DNA from: an uncultured Bacilli bacterium
GTDB lineage: Bacteria; Bacillota_I; Bacilli_A; RF39; UBA660
Length of the DNA: 64,000 bases
Assembly (NCBI GenBank): GCA_934096265.1
Contig: CAKOLI010000002.1
Coordinates: 24,648-88,647 of the forward strand
Direction of reading: 5' to 3'
The number at the start of each line of letters is the position of its first letter. Position 1 is the stretch's first letter. Both the position numbers and the translations under genes were made by a program. Below, piece by piece: positions 52,326 through 61,520 of this stretch. The notes beneath the pieces are model-generated. The model saw nothing but the letters and a program-made list of their open reading frames with translations. It did not search any database and had not been told where the DNA came from.

Positions 52326-54122
52326 ATGTGTGGAATTGTAGGATACATTGGTAATAAAAAAGCATTGCCTATTATTATTGATGGTCTAAAAAACTTAGAA
52401 TACCGTGGATATGACTCTGCAGGTATTGCATTAAAAGAAAATAATAATATAAAAATATATAAAAGTATAGGTAAAATATCTAACCTAGAAAAAATACTAG
52501 ATAAAAGTGTAGAAAGCACCATTGGAATAGGACACACCAGATGGGCCACTCACGGAGGAATAACCAAAGAAAATGCCCATCCTCATCAAGTAGGAAACAT
52601 AACTCTAGTCCACAATGGGATTATTGAAAACTATGAATGCCTAAAAAAAGAACTACTTAAAAATAACTATCACTTCATATCAGATACAGATACTGAAATT
52701 GCTTGTGCATATATAGATTACCTATATAAAAAAGATAACAACATAATAAACGTATTAAACAAACTAAAAGAAATAATAAGAGGCAGCTATGCCTTTGGTA
52801 TTATTGTAAATAATGAAGACAAAATATACGCTATAAGAAAAGACGTTCCCTTAATAGTCTCTTCTAGTACAGATGGAAATTACATCTCTTCAGATGTACC
52901 ATCCATATTAAAATACACAAACACCTATTACCTACTTGATAACTATGATATTGCCGTACTAGATAGAAATAACATAACCTTCTATAAAGATAAAACCCAA
53001 ATACAAAAGGAAATACATACATATGATGATGATATATATACATCCCTAAAAGATGGCTACCCTCATTATATGCTAAAAGAAATAAACGAACAAGATAGCT
53101 TAGTAAAAAAACAATGTGATACATATCTAAAAGATATAAACACACTACTTAAAAAAATACCTAATCTAAGTAAATACAAACAAATAGACATAGTAGCATG
53201 TGGTAGTGCTTATCATACAGGACTACTTGGCAAAATACTAATAGAAGAATATGGCAATATCCCTGTAAATGTAGAAATTGCAAGCGAATACAGATACAAA
53301 AAACTATTCATAGACTCTAACACCCTAGTAATTGCCATATCCCAATCAGGAGAAACTGCTGATACACTAGCATCTCTTAGAATAGCAAAAGAAAAATCTT
53401 GCCATACACTTGCCATAGTAAACGTAAAAGACTCATCTATTGCTAGGGAATCAGATGACGTCTTATACATCCAAGCAGGACCAGAAATCGCTGTTGCAAC
53501 CACTAAAGCCTACCTACTGCAAACCCTAATGCTATCATTTATAGCCCTATCAATAGGCATAAATAAAAAATTAATAAACGAAAAAGACTTTCAAAAAATA
53601 AAAGAAGAATACTTAACCCTACCTAGCCTAATAAGAAAAGAAATAGATAAAGATACTCTAAGTATTGCTAAAAAAATAAGTAATAAAGAAGACATCTTCT
53701 TTATAGGAAGAGGAATAGACTATGCTCTATCCAAAGAAGGTAGCTTAAAACTAAAAGAAATATCATACATCCATTCAGAAAGCTACCCAGCAGGAGAACT
53801 AAAACACGGAACAATATCCCTAATAGAAAAAGATACCCCAGTAATAGCAATCATGACCGATAAAACAATCTATGAAAAAACAATAAGCAACATCAAAGAA
53901 GTAAAAGCCCGTGGAGCATATGTTATCTTAGTAGCAAGTGAAGACTTAAACATAGAAAACAACTTCTATGACAAACTAATCACTGTACCAAGCCTAATAA
54001 AACTAATATCTAGCCTAGTTACCATAATCCCATTACAAACACTATCATACCATGTTGCTAACTTAAGAGGCTGTGATATTGATAAACCAAGAAACTTAGC
54101 TAAATCAGTTACTGTTGAATAA
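52326..54122 (+). CDS. glmS: Glutamine-fructose-6-phosphate aminotransferase
   Basis: 598 residues. N-terminal glutaminase with nucleophile Cys in MCGIVGYIGN, RWATHGG and HNGIIENY; then two SIS isomerase domains (CGSAYHTGL, SQSGETADT, SYPAGELKHG) and terminal KSVTVE. Makes glucosamine-6-phosphate for peptidoglycan, controlled by the upstream ribozyme. Confidence 0.98.
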   Translation: MCGIVGYIGNKKALPIIIDGLKNLEYRGYDSAGIALKENNNIKIYKSIGKISNLEKILDKSVESTIGIGHTRWATHGGITKENAHPHQVGNITLVHNGIIENYECLKKELLKNNYHFISDTDTEIACAYIDYLYKKDNNIINVLNKLKEIIRGSYAFGIIVNNEDKIYAIRKDVPLIVSSSTDGNYISSDVPSILKYTNTYYLLDNYDIAVLDRNNITFYKDKTQIQKEIHTYDDDIYTSLKDGYPHYMLKEINEQDSLVKKQCDTYLKDINTLLKKIPNLSKYKQIDIVACGSAYHTGLLGKILIEEYGNIPVNVEIASEYRYKKLFIDSNTLVIAISQSGETADTLASLRIAKEKSCHTLAIVNVKDSSIARESDDVLYIQAGPEIAVATTKAYLLQTLMLSFIALSIGINKKLINEKDFQKIKEEYLTLPSLIRKEIDKDTLSIAKKISNKEDIFFIGRGIDYALSKEGSLKLKEISYIHSESYPAGELKHGTISLIEKDTPVIAIMTDKTIYEKTISNIKEVKARGAYVILVASEDLNIENNFYDKLITVPSLIKLISSLVTIIPLQTLSYHVANLRGCDIDKPRNLAKSVTVE

Positions 54123-54140
54123 AAAAACAGTAACTTTTTT
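54108..54140. terminator. Terminator between glmS and pnp
   Basis: Stem GTTACTGTT/AACAGTAAC then TTTTTT, overlapping the glmS 3' end; can also serve convergent pnp. Confidence 0.85.
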
Positions 54141-56307
54141 AGTTACCATTCTTCTTATCTTTATCCTTATTAGCACTAGGTTTTAATAATTCCTTCCTAG
54201 ATAAATTTAACTTACCCTTCTTATCATAACCAACCGCTACTGCTAAAATCTCATCTCCAACATGTACCACATCACTAGTCTTATCTACACGCTTACTATC
54301 AAGTTGAGATATATGTATCAAACCTTCACAAGATGGCCAAAGTTCTACAAAAACCCCAAAATCTTCTACTTGTACAACACGACAAGAATAAATCTTACCA
54401 ATCTCTACCTCACGTGCAATATTCTTAATACGTTCTGCTGTCTTATCAATAATCTCCTTATCAGTATGATATATAATTACCCTACCATCATCCTCTAAAT
54501 CTACCTTAACAGCATTAATATCATTAACCGTATTCACATTACTACACTCTAATATAATCTTAGTAATCATCTCTCCCCCCTTACCAATAACATCCTTAAT
54601 CTTATCAGGATTAATCATAAATGTCATTGTCTTAGGAGCATACTTAGAAACCTCTTCACGTGGCTTATCTATTTGACGTTCCATAACATCTAATATCTCC
54701 ATACGTGCATCTTTTGCTTGCACTAAAGCTTCCTCTAATATCTTCTTATTAATACCAGATATCTTAATATCCATCTGTAAAGCAGTAATACCATTCCTAG
54801 TACCTGCTACCTTAAAATCCATATCTCCCAAATGATCTTCCATACCTTGAATATCCGTAAGAATAGTATAATCATCATCCTTAGTAATAAGCCCCATTGC
54901 AATACCCGCTACTGGTGCTGTAATAGGAACACCCGCAGCCATAAGAGCCATACAACCAGAACAAATAGAAGCTTGTGATGAAGACCCGTTACTTTCTAAT
55001 ATCTCTGATACAACCCTAATAGTATATGGAAACACCTCTTCACTAGGAATAACATAAGATAATGCCCTCTCTCCTAAAGCACCATGACCTATCTCTCTTC
55101 TACCAGGAGCTCCATACCTACCAGTTTCCCCTACTGAAAAAGCAGGAAAATTATAATGAAGCATAAACCTCTTAGCATCTTCTATACCAAGACCATCTAA
55201 TATTTGATGTTCCCCTAAAGCACCAAGCGTAACCGTCGCTAAACTTTGCGTTTGGCCCCTAGTAAACAACGCAGAACCATGCGTCCTAGGAAGCAAATCA
55301 ATCGAAGTAGACAAAGGCCTAATCTCTGTCATAGCCCTACCATCTGCCCTAGTATGCTCCTTAACTACAATATCTCTAAATATCTCATATAAAATATCTT
55401 CCAAAACTAACTTTACCTTAGTAACAAGCTCCTTCAAATCATCATCACTAAGATTACTATTCTCACTCTCATACTTACTAATAACTCTCTCCTTAATAGA
55501 ATCTATTAAAGCATACTTCTCTAACTTATCCTTAACCCTAAGAGCCTTATCAAAATCATCACTAACTTCCTTAGCGACCTCTTCCCTTAAACTATCAGTT
55601 ATAACCAAAACATCATAACTCATCTTCTCAGTACCTATCTCATTAATAATAGACTCCTCAAATGCAATAAGCTCCTTTATAGCTTCATGGCCAAACATCA
55701 AAGCATCTAACATATCCCCCTCAGATACTTCCTTAGCCCCTGCTTCAACCATATTAATAGCTTCCTTAGTACCCGCTACCGTCAAATCAATATCTGACTT
55801 CTCTAACTCACTAGCAGTAGGATTAATAACAAACTCTCCATCTACCCTACCTACCTTAACACCCGCAATAGGACCATTAAAAGGTATCATAGATATAGCA
55901 GTAGCCAAAGAAGAGCCAAACATAGCAGTAAGCTCAGGAGAATTATCTTGATCAACAGACAACACAGTATTAACTATCTGTACCTCATTCCTAAAATCAT
56001 GAGGGAACAAAGGCCTCATAGGCCTATCTATCATACGTGCAGCCAAAGTAGCATTCTCAGTAGGCCTGCCCTCTCTCTTAATAAACCCACCAGGTATCTT
56101 ACCTACAGAATACAACTTCTCTTGATACAACACCATAAGTGGAAAAAAGTCAGACAAAACATTCGCAGTATGAGAAACAACTACCGTACTCAAAACTACA
56201 GTATCCCCATACCTAACCAAAACAGCCCCATGAGCCTGCTTAGCTACCTCCCCATGCTCTACTACTAACTTCCTACCTCTAAAATCCATCTCAAATATCT
56301 TCTTCAT
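54139..56307 (-). CDS. pnp: Polyribonucleotide nucleotidyltransferase (PNPase)
   Basis: 722 residues. Two RNase PH-like domains (FPLMVLYQEKLYSVGKIPGGF, RTHGSALFTRGQTQSLATVTLG), then KH (MINPDKIKDVIGKGGEMI) and S1 (GKIYSCRVVQVEDFGVFVEL) RNA-binding domains. 3'-to-5' phosphorolytic exonuclease of the degradosome. ATG at 56307 follows GAGGAGATATTGT. Downstream of rpsO, as in most bacteria. Confidence 0.97.
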   Translation of the reverse strand: MKKIFEMDFRGRKLVVEHGEVAKQAHGAVLVRYGDTVVLSTVVVSHTANVLSDFFPLMVLYQEKLYSVGKIPGGFIKREGRPTENATLAARMIDRPMRPLFPHDFRNEVQIVNTVLSVDQDNSPELTAMFGSSLATAISMIPFNGPIAGVKVGRVDGEFVINPTASELEKSDIDLTVAGTKEAINMVEAGAKEVSEGDMLDALMFGHEAIKELIAFEESIINEIGTEKMSYDVLVITDSLREEVAKEVSDDFDKALRVKDKLEKYALIDSIKERVISKYESENSNLSDDDLKELVTKVKLVLEDILYEIFRDIVVKEHTRADGRAMTEIRPLSTSIDLLPRTHGSALFTRGQTQSLATVTLGALGEHQILDGLGIEDAKRFMLHYNFPAFSVGETGRYGAPGRREIGHGALGERALSYVIPSEEVFPYTIRVVSEILESNGSSSQASICSGCMALMAAGVPITAPVAGIAMGLITKDDDYTILTDIQGMEDHLGDMDFKVAGTRNGITALQMDIKISGINKKILEEALVQAKDARMEILDVMERQIDKPREEVSKYAPKTMTFMINPDKIKDVIGKGGEMITKIILECSNVNTVNDINAVKVDLEDDGRVIIYHTDKEIIDKTAERIKNIAREVEIGKIYSCRVVQVEDFGVFVELWPSCEGLIHISQLDSKRVDKTSDVVHVGDEILAVAVGYDKKGKLNLSRKELLKPSANKDKDKKNGN

Positions 56308-56360
56308 ACAATATCTCCTCACAAATAAAGACACTCAAAAAAGAGTGCCTACCAATTATA

Positions 56361-56630
56361 TTATTTTCTAATTCCAAGTTTCTTAATAATTGCTCTATAT
56401 CTCTTAACATCATTTTCAAGCAAATAATTTAACAAACTTCTTCTCTTACCAACCATCATAAGTAATCCACGCTTAGAATGCTTATCTTGCTTATTATTCT
56501 TTAAATGTTCTGTAAGAGCTTCAATTTGCTTAGTAAGTAAAGCAATTTGCACTTCAGGAGAACCAGTATCATTACTATCTAACCTGTATTCTTCAATAAT
56601 TGCCTTCTTAACTTCTTTCTTCAAAGCCAT
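56361..56630 (-). CDS. rpsO: 30S ribosomal protein S15
   Basis: 89 residues with DTGSPEVQIALLT, HSKRGLLMMVGKRRSLLNYL; standard S15. AAGGAGGGAAATT precedes the ATG. First gene of rpsO-pnp. Confidence 0.97.
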   Translation of the reverse strand: MALKKEVKKAIIEEYRLDSNDTGSPEVQIALLTKQIEALTEHLKNNKQDKHSKRGLLMMVGKRRSLLNYLLENDVKRYRAIIKKLGIRK

Positions 56631-56659
56631 AATTTCCCTCCTTAACCATAAATTTCACC

Positions 56660-56743
56660 ATAATACCTAGAACATCGTAAGAGGTACGAACATCCAAGTA
56701 AAAGGAACAATATAATTATATATTATATTTAACTATTATGCAA
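56660..56743 (-). promoter_or_regulatory. rpsO promoter and structured leader
   Basis: TTGCAT (56738-56743), 17-nt spacer, TATAAT (56715-56720). In the leader GTTCGTA/TACGATG-like pairing forms a hairpin (56664-56692), which may be an S15 autoregulatory site. The hairpin role is a guess. Confidence 0.55.
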
Positions 56744-56769
56744 GTACTTTTTCATTATTTCCAATAAAT

Positions 56770-57439
56770 TTACTTCCTTTTAACCAACCCTAAAGAAGAA
56801 TATAAATACACATCCCCCACATACCTAACCTTCCCATCACTAACTACTATAAAAGAATTATTAGGTAAACCCACAATAGGAACCTTCCTAGACCATTTCT
56901 TTATCTCATTAACCTGCTCCACATTATTAATATCGAAATGAGGGTCTATCGTTATATCAACTACCCCAAGTCCCTTATAAATAACTGACTCAGGATACTC
57001 CAAATCCTTAGAATAATACGCATTAACCCCTAAATTCATCGACCCAGCACTACAACCAATAAGCATAGATGATGTATTTCTAATAACATCATCATACCCA
57101 CTCTCCTTCAAATACCTTAACTGAACAAAAGGATTCCCTCCAAGTAAATAAACAATATCAGCATCACGTAACCATTTCATTCCATCACATACACTAACTC
57201 TATCATCTAACATCAATATATTTAAATCAGGAAAAATCTTTCTAAACATCTTAAAAACTCCAACAACTTCAAAATCTCCATAAAACCTCTTATCATTCTT
57301 AGAATAATTATCAGGCTCCGCTGGTATAACCACCATATTAACAGGATTATTAACACACTTAACTATTTCCCTAGTTACCTCATCACTAAAATACTTAGTC
57401 TTATCTAGCCCACGGAGGCAACATTATATTTTTCCCCAT
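56770..57439 (-). pseudogene. S51-family peptidase (dipeptidase E-like), frameshifted near the N-terminus
   Basis: The open part (56770-57336) has IVYLLGGNPFVQL, the nucleophile elbow IGCSAGSMNLG and DPHFDIN, typical of S51 Ser peptidases. Upstream, a good ribosome site (GAGGTGTTAAT) leads to an ATG at 57439 that reads MGKNIML and then, after ~57410, the wrong frame and a stop. The frame needed to continue reads LDKTKYFSDEVTREIVK into MVVIPAEP. Inserting two bases near CCTCCGTGGG would restore an MLxSGGLDK start expected for the family. So either a recent inactivation or a sequencing/assembly error. Confidence 0.75.
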
Positions 57440-57495
57440 ATTAACACCTCATCCCCATTATATCAAACTATTAGAAAACATACAACCCAAGCCTC

Positions 57496-57537
57496 TCATT
57501 GAACTTTTTTGCCATTTTAGGCAAAAAAAGTCAATGA
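57496..57537. repeat. Long inverted repeat upstream of the S51 peptidase gene
   Basis: TCATTGA + CTTTTTTGCC pairs with GGCAAAAAAAG + TCAATGA, about 17 bp with a single-base bulge, loop ATTTTA. It follows the stop of a possible 32-residue ORF and could be its terminator or a small mobile repeat. Confidence 0.6.
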
Positions 57538-57629
57538 AACAATTTATTCCTAATTAAACATCCAAATAATATTCCAACCAACAAAACAACTATAACAAAA
57601 ACATTGACATGCATACCTACTCTTGCCAT
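57531..57629 (-). CDS. Possible single-pass membrane microprotein (32 aa)
   Basis: MARVGMHVNVFVIVVLLVGI followed by LFGCLIRNKLFH: a basic start, one hydrophobic helix and a basic tail. There is no strong ribosome site (GAGTTAAG only), so the call is weak. No family recognised. Confidence 0.3.
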   Translation of the reverse strand: MARVGMHVNVFVIVVLLVGILFGCLIRNKLFH

Positions 57630-57698
57630 ATTAACTTAACTCAATCAAAAAAATACCCAAATAAAATTAATTTCAAGCCCAATCTTTATCTACAACAA

Positions 57699-57740
57699 AA
57701 AAATTCATGAGATTTTTAAACCAAATCTCATGAATTTATA
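57699..57740 (-). terminator. Terminator downstream of surface gene F
   Basis: Perfect stem AATTCATGAGATTT/AAATCTCATGAATT with TTTTTTT on the minus side. A second small hairpin ATCACCACGGCATAGTGAT lies at 57752-57770. Between these and the E/F shared block nothing else is seen. Confidence 0.85.
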
Positions 57741-57809
57741 TAACACCACCTGCATCACTATGCCGTGGTGATTATTTCCTATAAACTATATATTATACAA
57801 ACATAATAT

Positions 57810-57908
57810 CTAACTTTCTCCCCCGCAAAAGTGGCTTGTCAGCCATTTCGCCAAAGTATATTAGTTTTCTAGGAGCAACTCCTACTGAGTTGCCAAGGTG
57901 GAACGAAA
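57810..57908 (-). repeat. Shared 3' block of surface genes E and F (copy F)
   Basis: Gap-free counterpart of 32360-32458, including the identical terminal codons and the perfect hairpin GCAACTC/GAGTTGC at 57875-57893 spanning the stop codon. Confidence 0.85.
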
Positions 57909-59642
57909 CGAGAAGAGGGCATTCGGATTCCCATTGTGGTCGCGGAAGTAGAACACGCCCGCGTGAGAAGAACCATAGTTGGAATTGCCTCCACGTCTGA
58001 AGTACGAATAGGAGGAATTAGGAAAGTAAGCATAGTCTGAATACCACTCATTTGTTTCTCCTGTGGCATCTCCTAATATTCTTCTTGTATAATCAGCATC
58101 AGATGTTCCATATGTATATGCATCTACATATTTACTTCCTAAAGGAAGTGTACTTTCCGTAAAGCCAGAAGATGAATATATAAGGCCTGTTCCATCTTGT
58201 GTTTTTAATACTCCCATTACATATTCTTCAGTTCCTCCTGCCATATCGTATACTCCGTATACATTACCTGTGGTGGACGCTTTAACTCCTGCAGTACTGG
58301 TATAGCTTGTACAAGTTGTTGTTCTACTCGTTAAATCTGTCTCACTTGATGGACCGCATCCTGCCATTGACTTACCACTTTCATAATATGCATTATTTGC
58401 TATATCAGTAGTACCTAATCCATATTTACTTTGTTTTAAATATGCTACTGCTCCCCATTCAGTATTTTTCATCATATGAGCATCTACCCTACTTACTCCA
58501 TTCGAGGTTAGATAAGTAGATGTACCAAATTTTTGACTTGTTGCAAACTGAGTAGATACGTTTTGATTAACTAAAGAACTTAAATTTGATTTTATAGTAG
58601 GAGCACTTGCAGTACCACTAGTTTCAAACTTGCCTACCCAGATACCTGATAACTCTTCAGTACCAAAAGTAAACGCAGGATGTGTAAGCCATGTTCCATT
58701 TGTACTTCCAGTAGATTTTGTAGTGTCTTTACCTTCAAACTGAGTGCATATCTCTATTGGGTCCATCTTTTCTGAATTTACATTAAATAATTGATACTTA
58801 TATCTTGGTATCCATACATAATAAGCTAATATATCATCTTCTAATATTTTTGTGCCTTCATCAGCACTCATATATTGTTCTCTAGACCTAGAACCATTAA
58901 CATTAGAATCCTTATCTGTTCTAACCACCACAGCATTTGCCCATTTTTTTTCATTATAATTATACCAATCATTATTATTATTTGTACTATCTGCTTTTAC
59001 CCATTTAGAACCATCCCACTTTATTGGTATCATGCCTTCTGCTAGAACTGGAGTGTTTGGTGTTACATCATCTGCATCACAAGTTATAATGCTAGGTGTA
59101 CATGCATTTTCTTGTTGGCTAGCTTTAATAGTTAGTTTAAATAAGAAACTCTTTCCTCCCATAGATAATGGATTATCCATAGTACCATCTATCCAGATAT
59201 ATAACTTATATGTAGATATATTACTTGTAATAGGTTGACTAGTTGCAATAGTTATTACTTGTCCTTGTGTCTTATCTCCAAAGTTGCCACTTCCCACTAA
59301 GTTAGTACCATTATATAATTTATACTTAAAACTTTTATGTTGTAACTCAGTTGGTAACGTAGTTAAAGTAAGAGTAAAATCACTACATACTGGTGTACCT
59401 ATATCACTGTTTTGTTTAACAGTAAACTCTTCTACTATACCATTATCTTTATTCATAGTAGGATATAACTCCTTACCTACTATATCTACATTAGTATTAA
59501 TGATATCTAATCCATTAACATTAAATGTAACATCTGTATTAGTAGTACTATTCCAAGTAAACCATGCAGTAGTTACTCCCATAACTAACATTGTAATAGT
59601 TATTACTCCAATTATTAAGTATACTCTCTTATTATTATCCAT
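57882..59642 (-). CDS. Surface protein F, anchor + FGE-like variable C-terminus
   Basis: 586 residues. The first ~200 residues are almost identical to proteins A and B; the FGE-like domain has GIWVGKFETSG, WGAVAYLKQSKYG and TGNVYGVYDMAGG. The last ~55 residues contain a variable stretch (PNSSYSYFRRGGNSNYGSS, then FRDHNGNPNALFS) between fixed blocks and end in FRSTLATQ, exactly as E ends. GC-rich NNC-type codons cluster there, unlike the rest of the gene. ATG at 59642 is fixed by AAAGGGAG and homology. Leader ORF is in frame (G9). Confidence 0.92.
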   Translation of the reverse strand: MDNNKRVYLIIGVITITMLVMGVTTAWFTWNSTTNTDVTFNVNGLDIINTNVDIVGKELYPTMNKDNGIVEEFTVKQNSDIGTPVCSDFTLTLTTLPTELQHKSFKYKLYNGTNLVGSGNFGDKTQGQVITIATSQPITSNISTYKLYIWIDGTMDNPLSMGGKSFLFKLTIKASQQENACTPSIITCDADDVTPNTPVLAEGMIPIKWDGSKWVKADSTNNNNDWYNYNEKKWANAVVVRTDKDSNVNGSRSREQYMSADEGTKILEDDILAYYVWIPRYKYQLFNVNSEKMDPIEICTQFEGKDTTKSTGSTNGTWLTHPAFTFGTEELSGIWVGKFETSGTASAPTIKSNLSSLVNQNVSTQFATSQKFGTSTYLTSNGVSRVDAHMMKNTEWGAVAYLKQSKYGLGTTDIANNAYYESGKSMAGCGPSSETDLTSRTTTCTSYTSTAGVKASTTGNVYGVYDMAGGTEEYVMGVLKTQDGTGLIYSSSGFTESTLPLGSKYVDAYTYGTSDADYTRRILGDATGETNEWYSDYAYFPNSSYSYFRRGGNSNYGSSHAGVFYFRDHNGNPNALFSFRSTLATQ

Positions 59643-59739
59643 ATATATTCTTACTCCCTTTCTATCATTAAAATTATCATACCACATTATAAATACAAAA
59701 TGTGTAGAATTAACTAATAAGATACTACTAATTAAATAT

Positions 59740-59794
59740 AAAAAAATCTACATTAAAGAATATAGCAAAACTGCTATATCTCTAATATAGATTT
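59740..59794 (-). terminator. Leader hairpin F, terminator-like
   Basis: Inner stem ATATAGC/GCTATAT with AGTTTT loop, outer stem AAATCTATAT/ATGTAGATTT (one G-U), then seven T. The small ORF stop codon (59774-59776) lies in the 5' arm of the inner stem. Confidence 0.75.
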
Positions 59795-59920
59795 ATATAT
59801 TTTTTTATGATTTTTTTGATAGTTAAAATGAGGCTTAAGCCCTTTATTTATAAGGCTTTGTAATTGCCCCCCCCCTAGTAAAATAAGGGTTTTAGAGCAC
59901 TTATAGTTAACTTTACTCAT
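59774..59920 (-). CDS. Leader small ORF F, in frame through a G9 tract (48 aa)
   Basis: AGGAG precedes an ATG; reads MSKVNYKCSKTLILL, Gly-Gly-Gly, then QLQSLINKGLKPHFNYQK and a Lys/Ile-rich tail. It shares the downstream frame with copy C. With nine G the frame runs on into the hairpin. Confidence 0.65.
   Translation of the reverse strand: MSKVNYKCSKTLILLGGGQLQSLINKGLKPHFNYQKNHKKIYKSILEI
59867..59875 (-). repeat. G9 homopolymer (C9 on + strand)
   Basis: Nine C on the + strand at the position where A and B have ten. This one-base difference sets the leader ORF frame. Confidence 0.85.
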
Positions 59921-60003
59921 TACTATCAACTCCTATAATCTTATTAATTTTTATCAAAAATTTGTAAATTTTTTGGTACAAATTATCTCTATCACATGTA
60001 TTA

Positions 60004-60032
60004 ATCATATCATAAAATTAATTATTAGTAAA
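60004..60032 (-). promoter_or_regulatory. Leader promoter F (extended -10)
   Basis: TTTACT (60027-60032), 17-nt spacer, TG-A-TATGAT (TATGAT at 60004-60009). Confidence 0.7.
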
Positions 60033-60057
60033 TACATTTTCTGTATTTTAGAAATAT

Positions 60058-61092
60058 TTAATAATGATTAACACTCTCATGTAAAGCTCTATTTATAGAG
60101 CTAGATAATACATTACTTAACTTCTCTACTAAATAATCTATCTCTTTAGGAGTAACTATTAAATTATAATTAAACCTATTTAACACTTCTTCAAATAACA
60201 TATGCTTACTAACATCATCTAAATCCCCTAACATACCCATAATCTCCTTCTTCTCACTATCACTAAGACTCTTACTCTCTCTTACCTTCTTCTTATAATC
60301 TCCAAACTCTCTAACTACTAACTTATTCTTATTAATATTACTCTTAATATAAGCTAAATGTTCTATTAACATATCTAATGTATCACTCATAATCGTAGAA
60401 GTATCTACTACAGTAGGAATACCTATTGCAATAATAGGTATTCCTAAATTCTTTTTATTCAAATTAACCCTATTATTCCCAACTCCACTTCCAGGAGCAA
60501 TACCAGTATCAGTAATCTGTATAGTTTTATTAACTCTATCTATAGAAGAAGCCTTTAAAGAATCTATAGCTATAACAAAATCAGGCTTAACACTACCAAT
60601 AATACTCTTAATTATATCAAAAGTCTCTATCCCATTCTCTCCCATAACCCCAGGAGTAAATACACATACATTTCTAATACCTTCTTTTACATTCTCATTA
60701 AGTACAAACAAATGCCTAGTTACTAATATATCCTTAATAGTTAAACTCCCCAACGCATCAGGAGTAGACTTATCATTACCAAGCCCTACTACTAAACAAC
60801 TATCACAAGAAGATATACCCAAACTACTAATAATCCCACTCAATTCCGAAGTAACAACCTTACTAAGCTTAATCCTATTATCAAAATCAGTAACATCATC
60901 AAAAGAAATAGTTATATAACTACCACTTTCCTTATCAATAGCTTTACCCTCATCCTCATTTAAATTAATCCTAGTTACTTCTATATCATCATACATAGAA
61001 GTAACATAACTACCTATATTATCCTTATTAACCACCTCAATAGCTAAATCTGTTCTAACATTATATTTACTTAAATCTATCCTATTTAACAT
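60058..61092 (-). CDS. gpr: Spore germination protease GPR
   Basis: 344 residues. Starts MLNRIDLSKYNVRTDLA; ISFDDVTDFDNR, CLVVGLGNDKSTPDALGS, VFTPGVMGENGIETFDII and AIDSLKASSIDRVNKTIQITDTGIAPGSG (split here) are the conserved GPR blocks. It degrades small acid-soluble proteins during germination, after autoprocessing of the propeptide. ATG at 61092 follows AAAGGAG. Divergent from rpsT, the usual neighbour in Bacilli. Confidence 0.96.
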   Translation of the reverse strand: MLNRIDLSKYNVRTDLAIEVVNKDNIGSYVTSMYDDIEVTRINLNEDEGKAIDKESGSYITISFDDVTDFDNRIKLSKVVTSELSGIISSLGISSCDSCLVVGLGNDKSTPDALGSLTIKDILVTRHLFVLNENVKEGIRNVCVFTPGVMGENGIETFDIIKSIIGSVKPDFVIAIDSLKASSIDRVNKTIQITDTGIAPGSGVGNNRVNLNKKNLGIPIIAIGIPTVVDTSTIMSDTLDMLIEHLAYIKSNINKNKLVVREFGDYKKKVRESKSLSDSEKKEIMGMLGDLDDVSKHMLFEEVLNRFNYNLIVTPKEIDYLVEKLSNVLSSSINRALHESVNHY

Positions 61093-61121
61093 ACTTTTAG
61101 CTCCTTTAATAAATATTTTTA

Positions 61122-61161
61122 ACAAAATATGTAAAAAATATTTGCACTTTTACATATTTTT
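61122..61161. repeat. Inverted repeat between gpr and rpsT
   Basis: AAAATATGTAAAA/TTTTACATATTTT around a short centre in the divergent promoter region. It overlaps the rpsT -35 box. Confidence 0.6.
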
Positions 61162-61170
61162 TGATAAAAT
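61142..61170 (+). promoter_or_regulatory. rpsT promoter
   Basis: TTGCAC (61142-61147), 17-nt spacer, TAAAAT (61165-61170), ~35 nt before the start. Confidence 0.7.
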
Positions 61171-61204
61171 TAATATTAGTTATATTTTGGAAGGAGATGA
61201 AACT

Positions 61205-61474
61205 ATGCCTAATATGAAAAATGCTTGTAAGAAAGTTAAGCAAATAAGGAAAACAACTGAGTTAAATCGTCATTACATGTCTACAGTAAAAAATTCTATT
61301 AAAAATACTGAAAAAGCTATTTCTAAAAATGATAAAACAGCAGCGGAAACTAGCTTAAAGAATACTATCAAATACTTAGACAATGCTAAAGTAAAAGGAT
61401 TAATTCATGAAAATAAAGTTAATAGAGAAAAATCTCGTTTAACTAAAAAAGTTAATAATATGGAAGTTAAATAG
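61205..61474 (+). CDS. rpsT: 30S ribosomal protein S20
   Basis: 89 residues beginning MPNMKNACKKVKQIRK; NRHYMSTVKNSIKNTEKAI and a C-terminal GLIHENKVNREKSRLTKKVN fit S20. ATG at 61205 follows GGAAGGAGATGAAA. Ends in a terminator (61463-61494, GAAGT/ACTTC stem plus T run). Confidence 0.95.
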   Translation: MPNMKNACKKVKQIRKTTELNRHYMSTVKNSIKNTEKAISKNDKTAAETSLKNTIKYLDNAKVKGLIHENKVNREKSRLTKKVNNMEVK

Positions 61475-61494
61475 TTTATTTACTTCTTTTTTTA
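61463..61494 (+). terminator. Terminator of rpsT
   Basis: GAAGTTAAATA/TATTTACTTC stem followed by TTTTTTT, overlapping the stop codon. Confidence 0.75.
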
Positions 61495-61520
61495 TGATAT
61501 ACTTAAAATAGGTGAATAAT

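Larger units (their letters stand above)
59643..60032 (-). repeat. Family leader, copy F (~390 nt)
   Basis: Fourth leader copy, with nine G in the tract. It accounts for the whole gap up to gpr at 60058. Confidence 0.9.
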
